In this document: positions 11,076 through 23,814 of the stretch, piece by piece
How the letters are laid out: the number at the start of each line of letters is the position of its first letter
Numbering within the stretch: position 1 is the stretch's first letter
The notes under the pieces: model-generated
Told to the model about the DNA's origin: nothing
Databases searched by the model: none
Seen by the model: the letters and a program-made list of their open reading frames with translations, nothing else
Position numbers and translations under genes: made by a program
DNA from: Cercis canadensis
Lineage: Eukaryota > Streptophyta > Magnoliopsida > Fabales > Fabaceae
Direction: 5' to 3'
Length of the DNA stretch: 64,000 nucleotides
Assembly (NCBI GenBank): GCA_003255065.1
Contig: QAOA01002682.1
Location: 16,787-80,786 of the forward strand

Positions 11076-11852
11076 ATGATTGAAGATGAGACAGTTTTTC
11101 ACTACAGTCTCTTCACTCTCTTCCTTATCGCTCCTCCAACCTTCATCTCCCTCAGGTTCCTTCAAGCCCCATATGGCAAACACCACCGCACAGGGTGGGG
11201 TCCCAATCTTCCGCCACCATTGGCATGGTTTCTGATGGAAAGCCCAACACTTTGGCTCACCCTTTTGCTTTTCCCCCATGGTACTCACTTCTCCAACCCC
11301 AAATCCCTAATCTTGATTTCCCCTTTTCTCCTTCACTACTTTTATCGCACCTGCCTCTACCCTCTTCGCCTTCTCACCACATCCACCAAGAAAACAGCAT
11401 CTGGGTTCCCTCTCAGCGTGGCACTAATGGCATTTGGGTACAACTTATTGAATGCTTATCTGCAGGCGAGGTGGGTCTCTCACTACAAGGACTACGGCGG
11501 CGATGGGTGGTTCTGGTGGCGGTTTTCTGGTGGGCTTGCGGTGTTCGTGGGTGGCATGGCAGTGAATTTGTGGTCTGATAGAGAATTGCTGAGGCTGAAG
11601 AAGCAAGGGAAGGGGTATATGGTGCCAAGAGGGGGATTGTTTGAGTTGGTGAGTTGCCCAAATTACTTTGGGGAAATTGTGGAGTGGTTTGGGTGGGCAG
11701 TGATGACGTGGTCTTGGGTTGGATTAGGGTTTTTCCTTTACACATGTGCCAATTTGGTACCTAGGGCACGTGCCAATCATCAATGGTATTTGGACAAGTT
11801 TGGTGAGGATTATCCAAAGAATAGGAAAGCTGTTATTCCCCTCTTGTATTGA
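11076..11852 (+). CDS. DET2: Steroid 5-alpha-reductase, DET2 type
   Basis: The gene is a single uninterrupted frame of 258 codons, close to the roughly 260 residues usual for plant DET2. DET2 proteins reduce the delta-4 double bond of 3-oxo steroids with NADPH in the endoplasmic reticulum, a key step in brassinosteroid synthesis. Several hydrophobic segments (about residues 9-28, 50-65, 78-100, 150-165 and 205-227) fit a polytopic membrane protein. Family motifs are YGKHHRTGWGP (33-43), CPNYFGEIVEW (194-204) and LVPRARANHQWYLDKFGEDY (227-246) near the C-terminus, typical of the steroid_dh domain (PF02544). The first ATG fits the family N-terminus, and a TATA box lies 70 bp upstream. The frame has no defect. 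It faces CAC3 tail to tail. I am confident of the family; that it is the DET2 orthologue rather than a paralogue rests on neighbouring gene order. Confidence 0.93.
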   Translation: MIEDETVFHYSLFTLFLIAPPTFISLRFLQAPYGKHHRTGWGPNLPPPLAWFLMESPTLWLTLLLFPHGTHFSNPKSLILISPFLLHYFYRTCLYPLRLLTTSTKKTASGFPLSVALMAFGYNLLNAYLQARWVSHYKDYGGDGWFWWRFSGGLAVFVGGMAVNLWSDRELLRLKKQGKGYMVPRGGLFELVSCPNYFGEIVEWFGWAVMTWSWVGLGFFLYTCANLVPRARANHQWYLDKFGEDYPKNRKAVIPLLY

Positions 11853-12498
11853 TTCTCTGTTTTGGAGTGTTACTTGTTTTGGTTTTTGGATTGTACTTGG
11901 GATATTGGCATTAGAGGAAAATAACAATAATGAAGCATTTTATATTATTTTAATAATTAATTTCCTCAAAATAAGGCTTGGATTTAGATTATTTTAAGGA
12001 TTAAGTTATGCTCTTGTCAATTTCTCTCTCTAGTTTGTTTCACTAAAAAGTAATATGTCTTGGATTTAGATTATTTCAAGGATTAATGAATGTCCGTTAT
12101 CTTTTCGATATATGATATTTTCTGAACTCTCTAATTTTGTAGGGGAAAAAAGAAGGAACCATCATTAACTCGGAGCAAAATTTGTAACCTAATTTTTGTA
12201 TTATTAAACTGTAATGACTAATGAACAAGTTAATGGACAAAACATGTTGCGAAAATGACAAATTCTAAAAAACTGAATAAGTCTAAACTAGACATGAGTT
12301 ATCGAACATGTCATTTGTGCTGATGGCGGTAAAACTAGGATTAATTTTGTGCTGGAATCATGGGATGAAAAATGTCATTTGTGAAAGTAACTCCCTTGAG
12401 ATGGTGTAATTGATTCTTCAGTCGGATAAGCACTAGCATAAATATAGAGCAATTATTGAGGATATAAAAGAGTTGCTTAAAAGGTATTGGGAAGTGGC
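11853..12498. other. 3' flank of the DET2 gene, no further gene seen
   Basis: The likely 3' UTR follows the stop. A phrase TTGGATTTAGATTATTT(C/T)AAGG occurs twice (about 11978 and 12060), suggesting a small local duplication. No other feature is supported. Confidence 0.5.
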
Positions 12499-12507
12499 CA
12501 TTAAACA

Positions 12508-12687
12508 AGACTCGGATCCGGTCATATCACTTGAGTTATGTTACTCAAATTTGAGCCGTATATTTTATTAAAGTTTATTTAAACTATTAAAATACATTAA
12601 TATTTAATGGTTGAGATGAGCTTTAATAGAATGCACGATTCAAATTTGAGTAATATGACTCAAGTGACATGACTGAATCTAAATCCT
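12508..12687. repeat. MITE, 180 bp, with 9-bp target duplication
   Basis: Imperfect inverted ends of about 50 nt: the left arm contains GGTCATATCACTTGAG and ACTCAAATTTGAG; the right arm carries their complements (CTCAAGTGACATGACTGAAT). CATTAAACA occurs directly on both sides (12499-12507 and 12688-12696). No coding capacity. A shorter relative lies in the OTU gene at 33091-33207. A 9-bp duplication fits a Mutator-like origin. Confidence 0.8.
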
Positions 12688-12696
12688 CATTAAACA

Positions 12697-14262
12697 TGTC
12701 TGTGAAGCCAACCAAAGAGTTGATTTTATGGCGAGGCTTGGATTAAAGAATAGTGAGAAGATTGTATAGTTTGGTATCACCCTCCAGCTGAATTGAGTTT
12801 AATTTTAGATTCAGATGCAACTGTTATATTATAGTTTTCTTCTTCTCTTCCATTACCAAAAGTCAAACATCTTCAACCACAGTGAGTTTCCTAATTTATT
12901 CTATTTTTGAGTGAATATTTTTTAAGGTTAAGCAATATTGTATTAATAGTGTTTCTAATGAGAACTTATATAAAAGGATAAAAGGATATATGCTATGTAT
13001 ATTTAGAAGCAAGAGTAGGTTGACAAATAGCATGGCATATTCTCAAAATATGAATTGAAATATTCAACTTTCATATTTTCATGTGAATAAAAGTAAATAT
13101 CGTGTGAAATTAAAAGGTTTCATCATGTGAACTGATTCATGGCCAAATCTCCCAGAATGAACTCAATTTTTTTTTTTTTTTTTTTTTTATCTGCACTCAA
13201 ATTTTTTAAAATGAAATTGCTGTTAATCTGAGCGTCAATGAGGAATTTTTTACACATTCTAGTAATTAATAAAGATTTGTTTTGGAGTAAACCGTAAATG
13301 ACCTATATAGTTAAAATTGGTAAAATAGACTTTTCCCTATGATTTTTAATAGGCCGTTGGTTGGAATAGCAATTAGGAAGTCCCTCTAAAATCTGCAGAT
13401 ATAAACAGATGAAATAAAAAATCTACAGATATAGGATAACAATGCAAAAAGTCATTTAAAATACCATAAAATTCATATTATTGGGTTATCCGAAACTCAC
13501 AATCTATACAATGTTCTTCTAATGTATTAATGGAGAAATTCCATACTTCAAAAAAATAGAATAAAACAAAAACAGAAAGGAAAATAGATGCAGATAAATT
13601 AAATCATTCTAACTTATCAGGAAGATTCTAGCTCAAAAACAACAAATACAAAATGGTTTTTCCTTTATTATTCCTTCAAGTCTTTGGTTATATTGTATTC
13701 CTTCCAATCTAAACCTTCTCTTCAACAAAGATAGCTATCATGCTCAATAGGGTACCAACAAATGTAGAAAGTAGTAGGTTATCTGCAATACAATGGTGCA
13801 GTTCCCAGCGTTTCATCCATAATATTCCACTTATCTGAAGCCAGCATCATCTTCACCAGCACCATATGAGCAGCACACTGGTAGAAAGAGAAATATCATA
13901 CAATGTAATTAAGGGCCAAAAATTTGAATGGAGGATAAAGGAAATAGCCATATTATGAAACTAATTAGAAAGCCAGTCTCATTTATTCACTGCAACACTT
14001 CTTAATCTATAAGCACAGAACTCATTGTAACACTTCTCTCTTTTGCAAGTTATGATGTATATTTGAACTTTGATGATGACAAAACATGGTGGTCATACAA
14101 TTTGACATAAAAAAGAAGTAAATTGAAATTCTCTCTCAAAAGGGGAACAGGAAACCTTTTACAGTAAACTCTACCGATGGAAAACTATGTTGAATGCCTA
14201 AATAATTCTGAACAGACGCGAACAAGAAAGTATCCAGAGTAATTAGATAAGATGCACTCACA
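12697..14262. other. Intergenic DNA between DET2 and CAC3 3' ends
   Basis: No coding region is seen. A T-run of about 20 lies near 13169-13188. The final few hundred bases (about 13650-14262) probably include the CAC3 3' UTR, since that gene ends at 14263 on the minus strand. Confidence 0.5.
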
Positions 14263-17200
14263 TTAAGCAAAGGTGCGGTTTGCGCCAACCTCCACTCTCA
14301 ATTCATCTTCCTTGTTTAAACTTCCATCTAAATCTCCAGAAGATTCATCATTGCTGGAAATTTTGGATTTTAGATTCTCATACTTCTCTTTTAAGCTAGA
14401 AGCATCAATCGCCTCTTCAAGGCTCCGCTTAATTTGTTGCTCCAAAGCAGCAATTCTATTTTTTGATTTCAAGTCAGGCGTTTTTCCTGCCTTGGCAACC
14501 TCTATTTTCAGTAGTTCTATCTTGCTCTTGAGATCTGATGAGTTCAGTGCAGTTTCAATTCCCTCATTTATTTCTTTGTTCAATTCTGCTAGATTTGACT
14601 TAAACTCTGATACTAACTCCTTAATGCTGTCCGGTACCTTTTTTTTTACAATGACAACATCTAAGCCAGACTTCACAGCATCAGCTAACTGAAGCTCTAC
14701 TTCTTTCTTAAATTCGATGATTTTATTCCTCAATTCATCATCCAAATCACTCAGTGAGGACACACCAGAACCTGCAATTTCTGATTTTAATGCCTCATAT
14801 TTCTTCTTTATACTAGGGTTATTAATGATGTCTTCAAATTTTGCCTCAAATTCTTGCTTCAGTGTAGCAGCATGCTTATTCTTTTCTGACAGAAACTTGG
14901 CTTTTGATAATTCTTTCAACATGTCAAGCTTATCCTGCAGCCTTCCATAACTGGGAGCTGCTGACAGACCTTGGTTGATCTCCTCATGTAGCTTTTCAAT
15001 CTTGTCCTTCAGTGCTGGATGAATAAGTTGGTCCTCCGAATTTGCTTTTGAAAATTCCTCCCGTAACTTCACCAACCTGTCTGTCAAGCCAATGGCTTTA
15101 ACTGCCTCAAAGTATTCTTTGTCAACTTCTCTTTTCAATTTCTGTATCATCAGATCTGATTCTGGAGGTTTGATGGAGGATTCCTTTGCTTTCAAAATTT
15201 GCTGCTTCAGTTTCTCAACCTCACCCGCTAGTTCAGCATCTGGAATTTTCTTAGCAGTGGGTTGCTCCCTCTTCTTCATGTTGACTTTCCTCTTTGGATC
15301 TATAGGAATACCTTCTTGGAAGCCACCAATTTTGCGAAACTTAAGCATGCGATGCCTTAGTAGGTCTTCTGTTTCCATTGCCCCAAGCTCCTATACAATG
15401 GGCAAGCCAAATATTTGAATTATTACTTGTTTCAGTACATTAGTTTTCAGTAGAAAATTACCTGCACCAAAACTTACATCCATGGCTTCATTGATTGCAA
15501 ATTTTATCTGTTGCGAGGTCCAAGTTGGATCTGCATGTGCACCACCAAGTGGCTCCTATTGAAAAGAAGAAAAAAAAATTCCACTTAAATACTACAGAGA
15601 ATAATGCCAAAAGCAAAAGACATAAAAAGAGAGCAAATTAAAGCTTGAGTTACTAGGTCTGACAATGCCCAACAATGAATAATTTTCTAGGTCATCAAAT
15701 GTCATGGAGTTCAAATTCATAAGTTGAAAATAATATTGATATTTGAGAAGTTTCCACTACAGGGGTATAGACTTCAACACCTATTTGGAACCACTTAAGA
15801 TGGTAGATTCCATATAACAATAAAGTAAGACACACTGGTGGCAAAAGGAAAAAAATTAAGTGCATAATATATAATTGATAGGATTATTACAGGGACAACA
15901 CCATCTGCAATTTGCAATTTGCGCAACTCTGTTGCTGTAATCTTCAGTTTCTCAGCAGCCTGCAATGGATAAAAATGATAAAAAAAAAATTAATTTTATG
16001 AATAAATAATATAAATATAGATATATTATATACAAGATGACAAGGTCAAGCATTAGTATAGTATGAACCTGTGGAGCAGCTTTAGCAGTCTTCCACAAGA
16101 TTGCTGCACATGCTTCAGGACTAAACCATGACAAAAATGGAACCGAACCAGCAAAACAGATCAGAATATAGACTTCTTAAAATAAAAATATAAGTAATAA
16201 CAGAAATAAGCACTCAACTCTATAAACAAGAAGAAAAACAACAAAACCTAACTACATACATAAAAGAAGAGACCAATTATGTCTGGTGTAAAATTAGCTA
16301 ATTTAACACCAAACGATAATTTTCTATGGCATACAATTTTCACAAAACCAACTGTCGGGTTAAAATTTCAAAGAATAAGCTTAAGCACAAAGCGCATTTA
16401 ATTGTCTGCAGATGGGCAACTGACATTAAAAAAATAAAGATTGCAGTTGACTAAATTATGTTCACTCATTGTGTCAGTAGTCCTTTCAATTAAACCTTTA
16501 TAAGATCACTCTATGCTAATTAAAATTCTTAGTAGACTATAGTGGTTATACTTATTCATTTTGTGATCATCCATTACAGAAAAGTCTGAATCATATAAGT
16601 TATCTCATATTCTGCATTCTCTGTTTTCTACCATGTGCTATGTCTCTCCAGAAGTAAATAGAAAAAATTTCACAGCAGTTTTCTAAGCGGAAAGAGGATG
16701 CCAAATTAAGGCCTAATAGAATCTAACAGGAATTCACCAGAATGGGTAGTACCTTGTAACATATCAATATATCAATAGAAGCATTCATATGATTGGCAAC
16801 TGAATATCATAAAATAAGGTTCAACAAAGCTTGGAGTAATGGATCCATGATAATAAGAGTAACCTTCAACTACAGATAATTTGCAAAAATAGCATAATTA
16901 CAAAATTCCTCTTCTCGATCCATCTAACATTCACTAGAAAAGAAGAGGGACATAACTGAAAGAACTATGGGAATATTTGAAAATTTGCAATGAGAACAGA
17001 GAAAATTTAAATCACCTGGCGACATAGAAAACTGCATTTTCAAGCATAAGTAATTTATTAGCACAGCCAATGGCAAGTGCACCACCAGAACCACCTTCCC
17101 CAATGACAATAGAAACAATGGGCACTTTCAGACCAAACATTGTCCTCAAATTGTGAGCAATGGCTTCACCCTACATGCATGTAAAGCAATCAACTATAGG

Positions 17201-18907
17201 TTAACCAACTAATAAAAGAGAGTCAATCTAGAATCTTAGAGCATAATTATCCACATACTTGGCCTAGTTCCTCAGATTTAAGGTCAGCATATGCCCCAGG
17301 AGTGTCAATGAAAGTAATTATGGGGAATCCATGATGATCTGCATAATACATCATGCGAAGAGCCTTCCTGTAACTGTTTGAATTGAAGATTTACCATTAG
17401 CTTCAGATACAGAGAAAATTGACAGTCCCTAAATTTAGTCAAATAAGTTGAGCAGAGTTCCTATTCCATATTAAATCTAGTCAATCTCTCCATATTACAA
17501 TATTAGAAAGTTCTTAGTTCTGGACATACCCATGTGGAGTGGGCATCCCAAAGTTACGCTGAATGTTTTCCTTGGTGTTTCTGCCCTTTTGGTGACCCAT
17601 GAACATGTATCTCCTACCGTCTATGGTCCCTATACCAGTAACAATAGCAGGATCATCATAACCTGCCCGATCACCATGAAGTTCCACAAACTGCAACAAA
17701 CAAAACCATGAGAATTACACTAACATAAGTGGTTCAACAAAAATAAACCATGGAATCAAAAAGATACAATAAACATGCAGTAACTAACATACACAAGTTT
17801 TAGCAGACCTTTTCAGTTATGTTGAAGACATGATCAAGGAAAGTAGGTCTGTTAGGATGCCGTGCAATATTGACCCGCTGTATTGGAGTCAGACGCAAAT
17901 ATAAATCCTTTAAAGCCTGAAATAACAAATGAATGGTGAGGAGACCGAATAGAGAGCATGAGACTTTAGCTGATTGTTGCTTAAATATAAAGAAAAACCA
18001 CTGAATCCCCTTCATATAATGCACCTGAAAATTGCTTCATAAATTTAAAGGCAAAAAGGGGAAGAATATAAATCTAGTTGCTTAAACAGTTAAACCTCAA
18101 TTTCAGAAATAAATATATTTCCATTAGCAACTAAGAAGCAAACGGTAATATAGAATTTTCAACAAGGGGTTTTCCAAATGAATAACAGTAATGTCTAATT
18201 TATTTAGAGGTCGAGCTTATTTAATGCTTCCTTAATTTTTGCAAGTGACAACCAGAGAGCAGAGAAAGAGGGGGAGGAGAAAGGGAGGATATGGGCAGGT
18301 AATTTGATCATGCGATCATCAGTAAATTGCATACTTCTATAAGGTGTGAAAACTCTCAGCAAATTCAAATTATCCTGTTTCCTCAAGAATAATGAATGTA
18401 ACAAACAAACCTGTTGGTACTTATTCTCTAATGAGATAATCTGATCACTAAAGTCCAGACCAGTTTCGTTTGCCATCTTGCGCACCTGTTTTCAAACAAA
18501 AATAGCATAACCTTTTAAGCAGACTCTTATAAGTAATTGTCACTTAAAATTTTCAAAACAACCAGTAAACTGGAAATTACATCGATGATCTTCTTTTCTA
18601 GCTGAAGAAGTGGTCTTTCAAATTCCAAGGTAACTGGCTTTGGCTTCTCTTTCAGTGGCTTGAAAGGCGAAAGATGAGTTAGGACTCCACCTTTAACATT
18701 GGGATCAGGATCATCAGGCCAGGGATACTCGTGCTTCTTCACCTTCCTCAGCTTGGCAGCGACTGTAAAATCCCTTCTTTTCAAACCTAATCTTGCCCTT
18801 CCTAAGGCTTTCAAAGGGAAACCACTGACACCATTAGTTGAACTCCGAAGAAAATCTGAAGCCGAAGTTCCACCAAGTCCAACTGGCGTATGAGATACAG
18901 AAGCCAT
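14263..18907 (-). CDS. CAC3: Plastid acetyl-CoA carboxylase carboxyltransferase alpha
   Basis: Ten coding exons with GT-AG borders can be read: 18907-18581, 18485-18411, 17916-17809, 17690-17530, 17373-17259, 17170-17016, 16120-16069, 15959-15891, 15555-15478 and 15390-14263, giving 755 residues, close to plant CAC3. This is the alpha half of the carboxyltransferase of the multi-subunit plastid enzyme; with plastid-encoded AccD it transfers carboxyl from biotin to acetyl-CoA, the first committed step of fatty-acid synthesis. Residues 1-50 are Ser/Arg-rich with few acids, as in a chloroplast transit peptide. The AccA core includes [11 protein letters not shown] (202-212), [20 protein letters not shown] (245-264) and [12 protein letters not shown] (286-297). 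The last exon codes a highly charged, coiled-coil-like C-terminal half absent from bacterial AccA (about 320 residues). No defect is seen. Confidence 0.96.
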
Positions 18908-19890
18908 TCTCCCTATCCAATGATTACTTGCTTTTATTCCTCAGCAGAATTCTTCAACTAGATCCCCAAATCTCAACTTTAGAATCCACAAACCGTGACA
19001 TCAGAAACCAAAAAGAGAAAACCCAGAGAGAATAACGTTAATAGACTCTTGAAATGTCATAAAGACTCATTACTCATACAGAAGAAAGGATCAAAGTAAC
19101 CAAAAATTGAATGGGAAAGTGAACGTAAGCATTGTCTGAAATGAGCTATCAATCAAAATCTATCTAATTGATCCACTAACTTAGCTAAGCTCCATTTTCA
19201 CAACCTTAAAGCAACATTGGACATAAACCCAAAATTCCAGGTTCAAAAACCCATTTACTAATTCATCAAAACATTCACAAATTACTAGAACAAAAACAAG
19301 TCCCGGGAAGCAGATGGGTATGCATCAAGCTGAAGCTATAGACAGTAAGAAAGAGAAAAACCCAGATGAAAAAAAACAAAAAATACTACTTCTTTTTTCA
19401 TTTTCTGGAGGAAATGAAGCATAAAAACTCAAGTTTCATGGAAAATTACCAGAGAAGCTGGAGATCCCTTGATGAGGGAAAGAGAGAGAGAAAGAGCGAT
19501 CTCCAATCTGAGAGGGGAATGAATGAATGGAAAAGGGTAAGAGAGAGGAGAGGATTCTTAAACAATGGGAGGGAAATGAAGGAGCATCGTGGAGATCGTC
19601 AATGAAGATTTGGTTGTTTGCTTGTGTTGGGGTTTCGTTCGAAGTTAGAAAGAGAGAGAAGAAAAAAAGTGGAGTGGCGAAGGTGAAGGGCGATACTTCT
19701 TATGATACTGTACCCTGTCCCTATTGTGTGTGTGTTATAATGAGCCAACTTTTTTCGGTTTGGCCGTTAAGCTGCAAAATTGTTTTGCTTCTTTTGCCTT
19801 CGTTCGCTTCGCTAGCCCTTAGAACGAAGCACGTGTGGGATCACGCCTGCACACGTGACCTCTCTTGTGCCTTCCTCCCTCTATGAAAAT
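18908..19890 (-). promoter_or_regulatory. CAC3 5' leader and upstream region
   Basis: A GA-rich tract on the + strand (CT-rich on the gene strand) lies at about 19478-19500. Such CT-rich leaders are common for plant housekeeping genes. The leader may contain an intron, but the splice sites cannot be decided. No TATA box is clear. Plus-strand frames here are purine-rich and not convincing as genes. ACGTG-type motifs appear at about 19829 and 19853. Confidence 0.35.
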
Positions 19891-19996
19891 GTTTTTATTT
19901 GCTTTGTAATTTTTTGCTTGAGTATTTTTCAATTATAGAAGCAAATATTTAATTTTGAGAGAATCATTTAAATTTTTAAAAATTGGATTAAATATG
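19891..19996. other. AT-rich spacer
   Basis: Nothing recognisable before the MITE-like repeat. Confidence 0.5.
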
Positions 19997-20236
19997 AAAT
20001 TACTATTTTCAAATTCATTATTATTAATATCACATCTTATTTAAACTTATTATACAGACAAAATTATCCCTCATCTAATAAGACAAGATTTAAATCTAAT
20101 AAATAATGATATCATTTATTTTATATAATCTTGCTTTATGCTTCATTCAATATGTAAGATTTTTCATATTAAATTAGGATAATTTAATTTATATCATATT
20201 TAGACATTTAATAAGGTGTGAAAATAATCGATTCTT
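19997..20236 (+). repeat. MITE-like repeat, related to 26569-26832
   Basis: About 240 bp matches the reverse complement of 26569-26832 along its length. Shared strings are AAATTA(T/C)CCCTCATC, AATAAGACAA, TAAATCTAATAAATA and TTTAGACATT. Ends contain a weak inverted pair around TATTTTC. No coding capacity. Confidence 0.65.
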
Positions 20237-21923
20237 ATCATAGAGTGTTAAAAGGATAAACTTTTTAAGTAAGTACCCACTATACTATGAAGAATAATCA
20301 AAATATTCTTTAATGTTATATGAATATTTTGTTTATATATGTGGATATCGTATGTAAATTTAAATAGAATAATCATATAATATTGATGAATATTTTAATA
20401 ATTTTACACACATGGCATGCTCATNCACACATGGCACGCTCATGCTTAGAAAGCAATGCCTTTAGCACTTTTTGATTCTAAGTTCTAGAACCTAAGGAGG
20501 ATAAAATCTTTAATATTTACATATTATTATCAATTGTTAATTTTTTTTTTATGACTTAGTGATCTTTCATGTACAATTTTAAATTCATAAAATTTAAAGA
20601 GTGGTTTTATGATTTCTAATTCATAATTTTATGAAGATTTTTAATATCATGATAATATTTCAAATAAACCTTTTAAATTATGATAAATAATTTAACTAAT
20701 TGTGTATTGCTTTTGAGGGGGTGTTCTGAACACAAGTTTAAACTTTGATGTTTATAGATTAATGTTAGTAGTTGTGCTTTTGTTGTGTATAATGTAAATG
20801 TAAATTTATGATATAGTATACTTATGATTAAAAAATTATTTAAATATTTTTCAATTAGTTAGAACGGATGTGTTTTCAATAAATTATAGAAAGGTGAGCA
20901 ACCTTTTTTTTATGGGATAAAGGTAAGCCTTTTAAATTGGCTTTTACTATCTCATAAGATTTTATTAATATTATGTTAAAAGTTTTTTTAATTTTTGTTA
21001 TGGGTTCAAATGACTAAAATAAGAAAGAAAAATAAATAATTAAAATAATAATATTTATCTATTATGAGTGTTTTGGCAATAAGATCCTAAAAATAGGAAT
21101 GTCTCGAACCAATTGTATTGGGTTATCAATAATAATAATAATAATGAATTTTATCATCCTTCCTTCCAAATTTATCATTCTCTCTATCTCTTTGTAAATT
21201 GCAGCTTTGCAGTTTATATTGTATTTATTTATTTTTTCTATATCTCTAAACGAAGAAGTTCAAGACTTCAAAAGTTGTGTAGTAATTCCAAGGTTAAAAA
21301 ACAGTCAACACTCAAGATGCGTTTGCTGGGTTAGGTGGTCTACTACTGCTTAAAATCATTTTAAATGAATTTCTTAATGAATGCAGGTTGCGTGGGATAG
21401 CTCTAACTTGGTGAATTGCCATTGTTTTTCAATGAGATCGTGACACCAAAGAGAAAAAGAAAGAAAGAGATTGCAGCCATTGAAGGACCGGACTCACCAT
21501 ACTCATGGAACATGGAGGTATATTAATCGTCTTGAATGTTGACGAGGGTGACATATTCTGATGATGGCCAATTCTTCATATATGTAATAAAAGAAAAAAA
21601 AATTGATGTAAACTTTTTTTTTTTTAATTGTATTCTTTTTGTGTGTTTTTAGTTATGACTCTAACTAGATCCGAATTCAGAACTTATAAATCATGAGGAT
21701 AATTTCAATACTACTAAATTACAAGTTGTTTGATATTTTTTTTTATTGTGGATTTCATTTCTTTTTTTTGTATATTATGTTCTAATGTAATAAAAAAAGA
21801 ATTTAACCAAAACATAAAAGTTTGGTAGAAAAAAAATATTTAGAACGATTTATAAAAAGTAATCTTTATAAACATTTTTTAATATAAAAAAATTTACATT
21901 ATAATCTATACTCGTTAAATAAT
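20237..21923. other. AT-rich intergenic DNA, no gene seen
   Basis: No coding region or RNA gene is recognised. An AAT trinucleotide run lies at about 21127-21145. A near-direct repeat of ACACATGGCA(T/C)GCTCAT occurs around 20410-20442 with an n at 20425. Several T-runs occur. Confidence 0.55.
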
Positions 21924-22473
21924 AGGCTTAATTATAATTTTGGTCCCTCTATTTTAACCATTTGAATATTTTGGTCCTCCTTCTTTAAAAATGAGCTATC
22001 GAGTCCCTCTATATTCATAAAATATACAATTTTAGTCCATTTATCTTTAAGTCAAAATTTCTAAGTTTATTTCAAGGTGTAAAATTCTTTGATTTATAAT
22101 CCCACCTTTCAGATTAAAGGGCTACATCTTATGAACCTACTCACTAAATTTTAGCTCGATCTAACGGTGGGACTCAGCCCAAAATACCAAAATCATAATT
22201 TTTCATCTAACCGCAAAATTTTGACTTTTTACCGTTCGATCGAGCTGAAATTTAATTGGGAGATTCACAAGATGTAACTCTTCAATCTGAACGGTAGAAT
22301 TATAAATTAGAGAGTTTTACACCTTAAAATAAACCTAAGAATTTTGACTTAAAGATAAATGAACTAAACTTGTACATTTTATAAATATAGAGGGACTCAA
22401 TAGTTCATTTTTAAAGAAGGGGACCAAAATGTTCAAGTGGTTAAAATAGGGGACCAAAATTGCAATTAAGCCT
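21924..22473. repeat. Large hairpin MITE, 550 bp, Mutator-like
   Basis: The element begins AGGCTTAATTATAATTTTGG and ends with the near complement CCAAAATTGCAATTAAGCCT. Its two arms of about 250 nt pair almost end to end (for example TTTAAAGAAGG against CCTTCTTTAAA), leaving a small loop near 22195. AAATAAT flanks both sides (21917-21923 and 22474-22480). There is no coding capacity. Elements starting GGCTTAATT...TTTTGGTCCC are widespread in eudicot genomes. Confidence 0.85.
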
Positions 22474-22480
22474 AAATAAT

Positions 22481-23061
22481 ACTATATTAATACCAAGAAA
22501 CAAGCATGTTAGATTTTGAATCCAAGTTAGAACGCCTCTAATATGAGGTAAATGATTGGTTGAATTATTGCTTGTGCAGTAAACTACAATAGCAACATCC
22601 TTTTGCAAACACATTATAAAATTCTTAGATTATAAAATTCAAAATTTTAACTCAAAACCCTAATTAACTTACAAAAATCCTAATTCTTAATTAAATTTCT
22701 AATAAATATCATTTGCTCTCAATATCATCACGTGGAGAAAGAAATGTCAATTCAATTTACTACTACTAAATTGTTTTATGAGAAATTGAAAACGTTGAAT
22801 AATGAAAACATCAAAATAATTAACTCATGAAAAAAATAGTGCTAATTGTTTAATACTATAAGTAGTATAGATATTACAAGTAGAATTAATAATTGTGATA
22901 ATTTTCTGCCTCTTATTTATTGGGCCCATATGTCTAGCTTAATAATATACATTATTTCAATTATCAATTATGCTTATGGTATTCATAGAACTTCTTTTTA
23001 TTAGATGATGATATACCAAATGGCATGTGGGCAAATAGTATTGAAGTTGTTCTTAAGGTTT
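22481..23061. other. AT-rich intergenic DNA, no gene seen
   Basis: Nothing beyond AT-rich sequence is recognised between the hairpin MITE and the CACTA element. Confidence 0.55.
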
Positions 23062-23814
23062 GTACAATACACGAAAAAATAGATTTTCTTACGGAACAAA
23101 ATCCATGAGAAACTCATTCCACTTTTCATGGATTTTCTTACGGATTTTGACTGTTAATACTTTTTCACTGACAAAGTTGACCTTGAGAAAAATATGTGAG
23201 AAACAACATCCCAACCGTTATGATTAATGTTTCAAGTGTTCTCACAAAGAGCGTCCACGAGAAAAATCAAATTTTCTCACGGCCTTTCCATTCTGTGAGA
23301 ACTCACTGCGCATCGTTTCACTTAAAATTCAAATTTTAGAGTTTTTTCTCATGGATAAAGTCAATGAGAAATCTGGAAATTTCAGCATCCCACGCAGCTC
23401 GCCTTCCTCATTTTGAACTTCATTTTTCCTCTCCTCACCTCGATTTCTCTCCCTACCTTCCACTTTCCCAACCCTCTTAGAATCTTTCTGGTGGTGTCAA
23501 CTAACTTCAAGCTTCGTATATTTGCTTTGGACTAGAGGTAGGCATATTTCTACCGATTTCTAGTTTATTTTTGTACCAATTTCTATACATTAGATTCTTC
23601 ACTTCGGTTTTTAATTTTTTTGACAAATTTTCTTAGGGCTTTTGTTGTATGAGTTGTGTAGAATAACGTAGCTATTTTTCTGAATTTTTTTAGATGTTGT
23701 AAAATTTATTAGAATTGATTCTGATTTTTGTTGGCTTAATTGAGGATTTGATTTTGATTTCTATTGAATTGTTGGGTATTTAATTTGACTTAATTTTTGT
23801 TGAGTATTTAATTT

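Noticed and set aside
11195-11927. Other-frame and antisense frames over the DET2 coding region
   Set aside because: They overlap a frame with clear family motifs and show no domain of their own.
14273-15418. Plus-strand frames opposite CAC3 exon 10
   Set aside because: They are Ser/Phe-rich mirror images of a Lys/Glu-rich exon; antisense shadow.
19366-19886. Plus-strand genes upstream of CAC3
   Set aside because: The frames follow a GA-rich tract in the CAC3 leader/promoter region and show no domain or conserved start.
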